Below are positions 62,790 through 64,000 of a stretch of DNA of 64,000 nucleotides, piece after piece. The stretch is from positions 558,001 to 622,000 of the forward strand of contig CAVPZG010000005.1 of NCBI GenBank assembly GCA_963710205.1, read 5' to 3'. The stretch is from Pacificimonas sp963710205 (lineage in GTDB: Bacteria; Pseudomonadota; Alphaproteobacteria; Sphingomonadales; Sphingomonadaceae). Made by a program: the position numbers and the translations under genes. Under the pieces are notes generated by a model. It saw only the letters and a program-made list of their open reading frames with translations, was not told the origin of the DNA and did no database searches. Each line of letters begins with the position of its first letter. Positions within the stretch are counted from its first letter, which is position 1.

Positions 62790-63602
62790 ATGAATGACAA
62801 CCAGCCCAGCGCCCTCCCCGCGTCCGACGTCCTCCTGGCGGAACTTGACGAGGAGAATGTCGCGCGCCTGACCATGAACCGGCCGGACCGCCACAATGCC
62901 TTCACGCCCGAACTGATCGCCGATCTTCATGCCGCCTTCACCGCCATCGCCGGCATGAGCGGCGTGCGCGCCGTCGTTCTGCAGGGCGCTGGCAAGAGCT
63001 TCTCCGCCGGTGCGGACCTCGGTTACATGAAGGCTGCCGGCGAGTGGACGGAAGCGGAAAATATTGCCGACGGGCAACGCCTATCCGACATGCTGAACGC
63101 CATCGCCACCTGCCCCGTCCCCGTGATCGCGGTCGCGAAAGGCGGCGTTTTTGGCGGCGGCGTCGGCCTGATCGCCTGCGCGGACCTGGCCATCGCGGTG
63201 GACGGGGTGAAATTCCGCCTGTCCGAAGTGCGCCTGGGCCTGACGCCCGCCACCATCAGCCCTTTCGTCATCGCCGCCATCGGCGCACGTCAGGCGAACC
63301 GCTTCATGATGACGGCGGAGCTGTTCGGCGCCAGCGAAGCGTACCGCATCGGCCTGGTACAAAAGGCCGTGAAGACGGAGCGCGACGCCGACGAGCAGGT
63401 CGCACAATGGGTCAAGCTGCTCACCGAGGCCGCGCCCGGCGCCGTCGCGGCCGCAAAGTCGCTGACCCTCGATTATGCCGAGCAGAGCATCACCGACGAC
63501 CTTCGCAGCGACAGTGCAAGACGCATTGCCGCCCGCCGCGCCGATCCCGAAGGCCGCGAAGGCCTCAGCGCCTTCCTGGAAAAGCGCGAGCCGAAATGGT
63601 GA
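62790..63602 (+). CDS. Enoyl-CoA hydratase, probable methylglutaconyl-CoA hydratase
   Basis: 270 residues. Crotonase fold: RLTMNRPDRHNAFTPELIA, oxyanion hole GAGKSFSAGADLGYMK, VIAVAKGGVFGGGVGLIACA with KFRLSEVRLGLTPATI. Location between mccB and mccA points to the next step of leucine breakdown. ATG 62790 lies 4 bp after mccB. Confidence 0.9.
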   Translation: MNDNQPSALPASDVLLAELDEENVARLTMNRPDRHNAFTPELIADLHAAFTAIAGMSGVRAVVLQGAGKSFSAGADLGYMKAAGEWTEAENIADGQRLSDMLNAIATCPVPVIAVAKGGVFGGGVGLIACADLAIAVDGVKFRLSEVRLGLTPATISPFVIAAIGARQANRFMMTAELFGASEAYRIGLVQKAVKTERDADEQVAQWVKLLTEAAPGAVAAAKSLTLDYAEQSITDDLRSDSARRIAARRADPEGREGLSAFLEKREPKW

Positions 63603-63608
63603 ACCGAC

Positions 63609-64000
63609 ATGCATAAAATCCTTATCGCCAATCGCGGCGAAATCGCACGCCGGGTCATTCGCACCGCGCACGCCATGGGCCTGGAAACGGTCGCCGTCTA
63701 TTCGGACGCCGATGCGGACGCTCCGCACGTCCGCGAGGCGACGCAGGCCGTCCATATCGGCCCTGCCGAAGCCGCGAAATCCTATCTGCTGCCACACCGC
63801 ATCATAGAGGCCGCGCGGAAGACCGGCGCGGATGCGGTTCATCCTGGCTATGGGTTCCTGTCTGAAAATGCCGGTTTTGCGAGGAAACTTGCGGAAGCCG
63901 GCATCACCTTCATCGGACCGCCCGCCGGTGCCATCGAGAAGATGGGCCTGAAGGACGCCGCAAAGGCGCTGATGAAAAAGGCGGGCGTTCCCGTCACGCC
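63609..64000 (+). CDS. mccA: Methylcrotonyl-CoA carboxylase, alpha (biotin carboxylase) subunit, partial
   Basis: The first 130 residues only; the gene continues beyond the window. MHKILIANRGEIARRVIRTA, AVYSDADADAPHV, ADAVHPGYGFLSENAGFA, FIGPPAGAIEKMGLKDAAKA are biotin-carboxylase N-domain signatures. Position after mccB and the hydratase fixes the substrate. Confidence 0.92.
   Translation, partial: MHKILIANRGEIARRVIRTAHAMGLETVAVYSDADADAPHVREATQAVHIGPAEAAKSYLLPHRIIEAARKTGADAVHPGYGFLSENAGFARKLAEAGITFIGPPAGAIEKMGLKDAAKALMKKAGVPVT

Overview
The window is high-GC, densely packed bacterial chromosome and looks alphaproteobacterial, most likely Sphingomonadales. That placement is an inference from gene order (citrate synthase/GltX/ComEC, Mfd/SdhE/RecG, MiaA/SerB beside IlvB), a Cys-free L31, SPOR-domain envelope proteins and the style of the proteins; no rRNA is present to confirm it. 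Most genes are housekeeping, many joined by 4-bp stop/start overlaps.

Layout. 0-9.8 kb: 5' end of ilvB (minus), a hybrid histidine kinase, miaA and serB sharing a CATG start, a methyltransferase-like gene, a PilZ gene, and a ParA / ribbon-helix-helix-like pair flanked by two SPOR-domain proteins, closed by a strong terminator. 9.8-22 kb: gltA, gltX, comEC, mfd, sdhE, recG and a polyprenyl-phosphate sugar-phosphate transferase. 22-29 kb: tyrS, anmK, an alpha/beta hydrolase, two tandem cysteine desulfurases with a [2Fe-2S] ferredoxin, mazG and a DUF202 membrane protein. 29-35 kb: a tandem-GNAT protein divergent from a LysR-type regulator, acetyl-CoA synthetase and trmFO. 35-43 kb: a minus-strand series mltB, rlpA, dac, tmk, holB, metG, tatD, an MBL hydrolase and a retropepsin-like protease.

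43.1-53.4 kb is an accessory region. It starts at a tRNA-Ser(UGA) gene followed by a decayed IS6-family transposase, then a beta-propeller gene divergent from an eight-gene plus-strand operon: a PAP2 phosphatase, four unfamiliar proteins (three ending in what looks like the same Ig-like beta-sandwich module, one of them with 18 cysteines), a 707-residue DUF362-like protein, a HpnA-like SDR and an SRPBCC protein. I know of no described system with this composition; it is the best candidate here for something new. Its far edge holds a 25-bp-arm hairpin and an outer-membrane-type pseudogene with three internal stop codons.

53.4-64 kb: a hydrolase and acyl-CoA synthetase, rpmE, a cobalamin riboswitch with a complete btuB-btuF-btuC-btuD uptake operon, then the leucine-degradation genes mccB, methylglutaconyl-CoA hydratase and the start of mccA.

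A recurring oddity is single-base frameshifts in otherwise well-conserved genes (ilvB, the histidine kinase, mfd, the first cysteine desulfurase, two genes of the unknown operon). In most, changing one base restores the expected protein. Residual sequencing errors are the simplest explanation, so these genes should not be taken as dead without checking reads.
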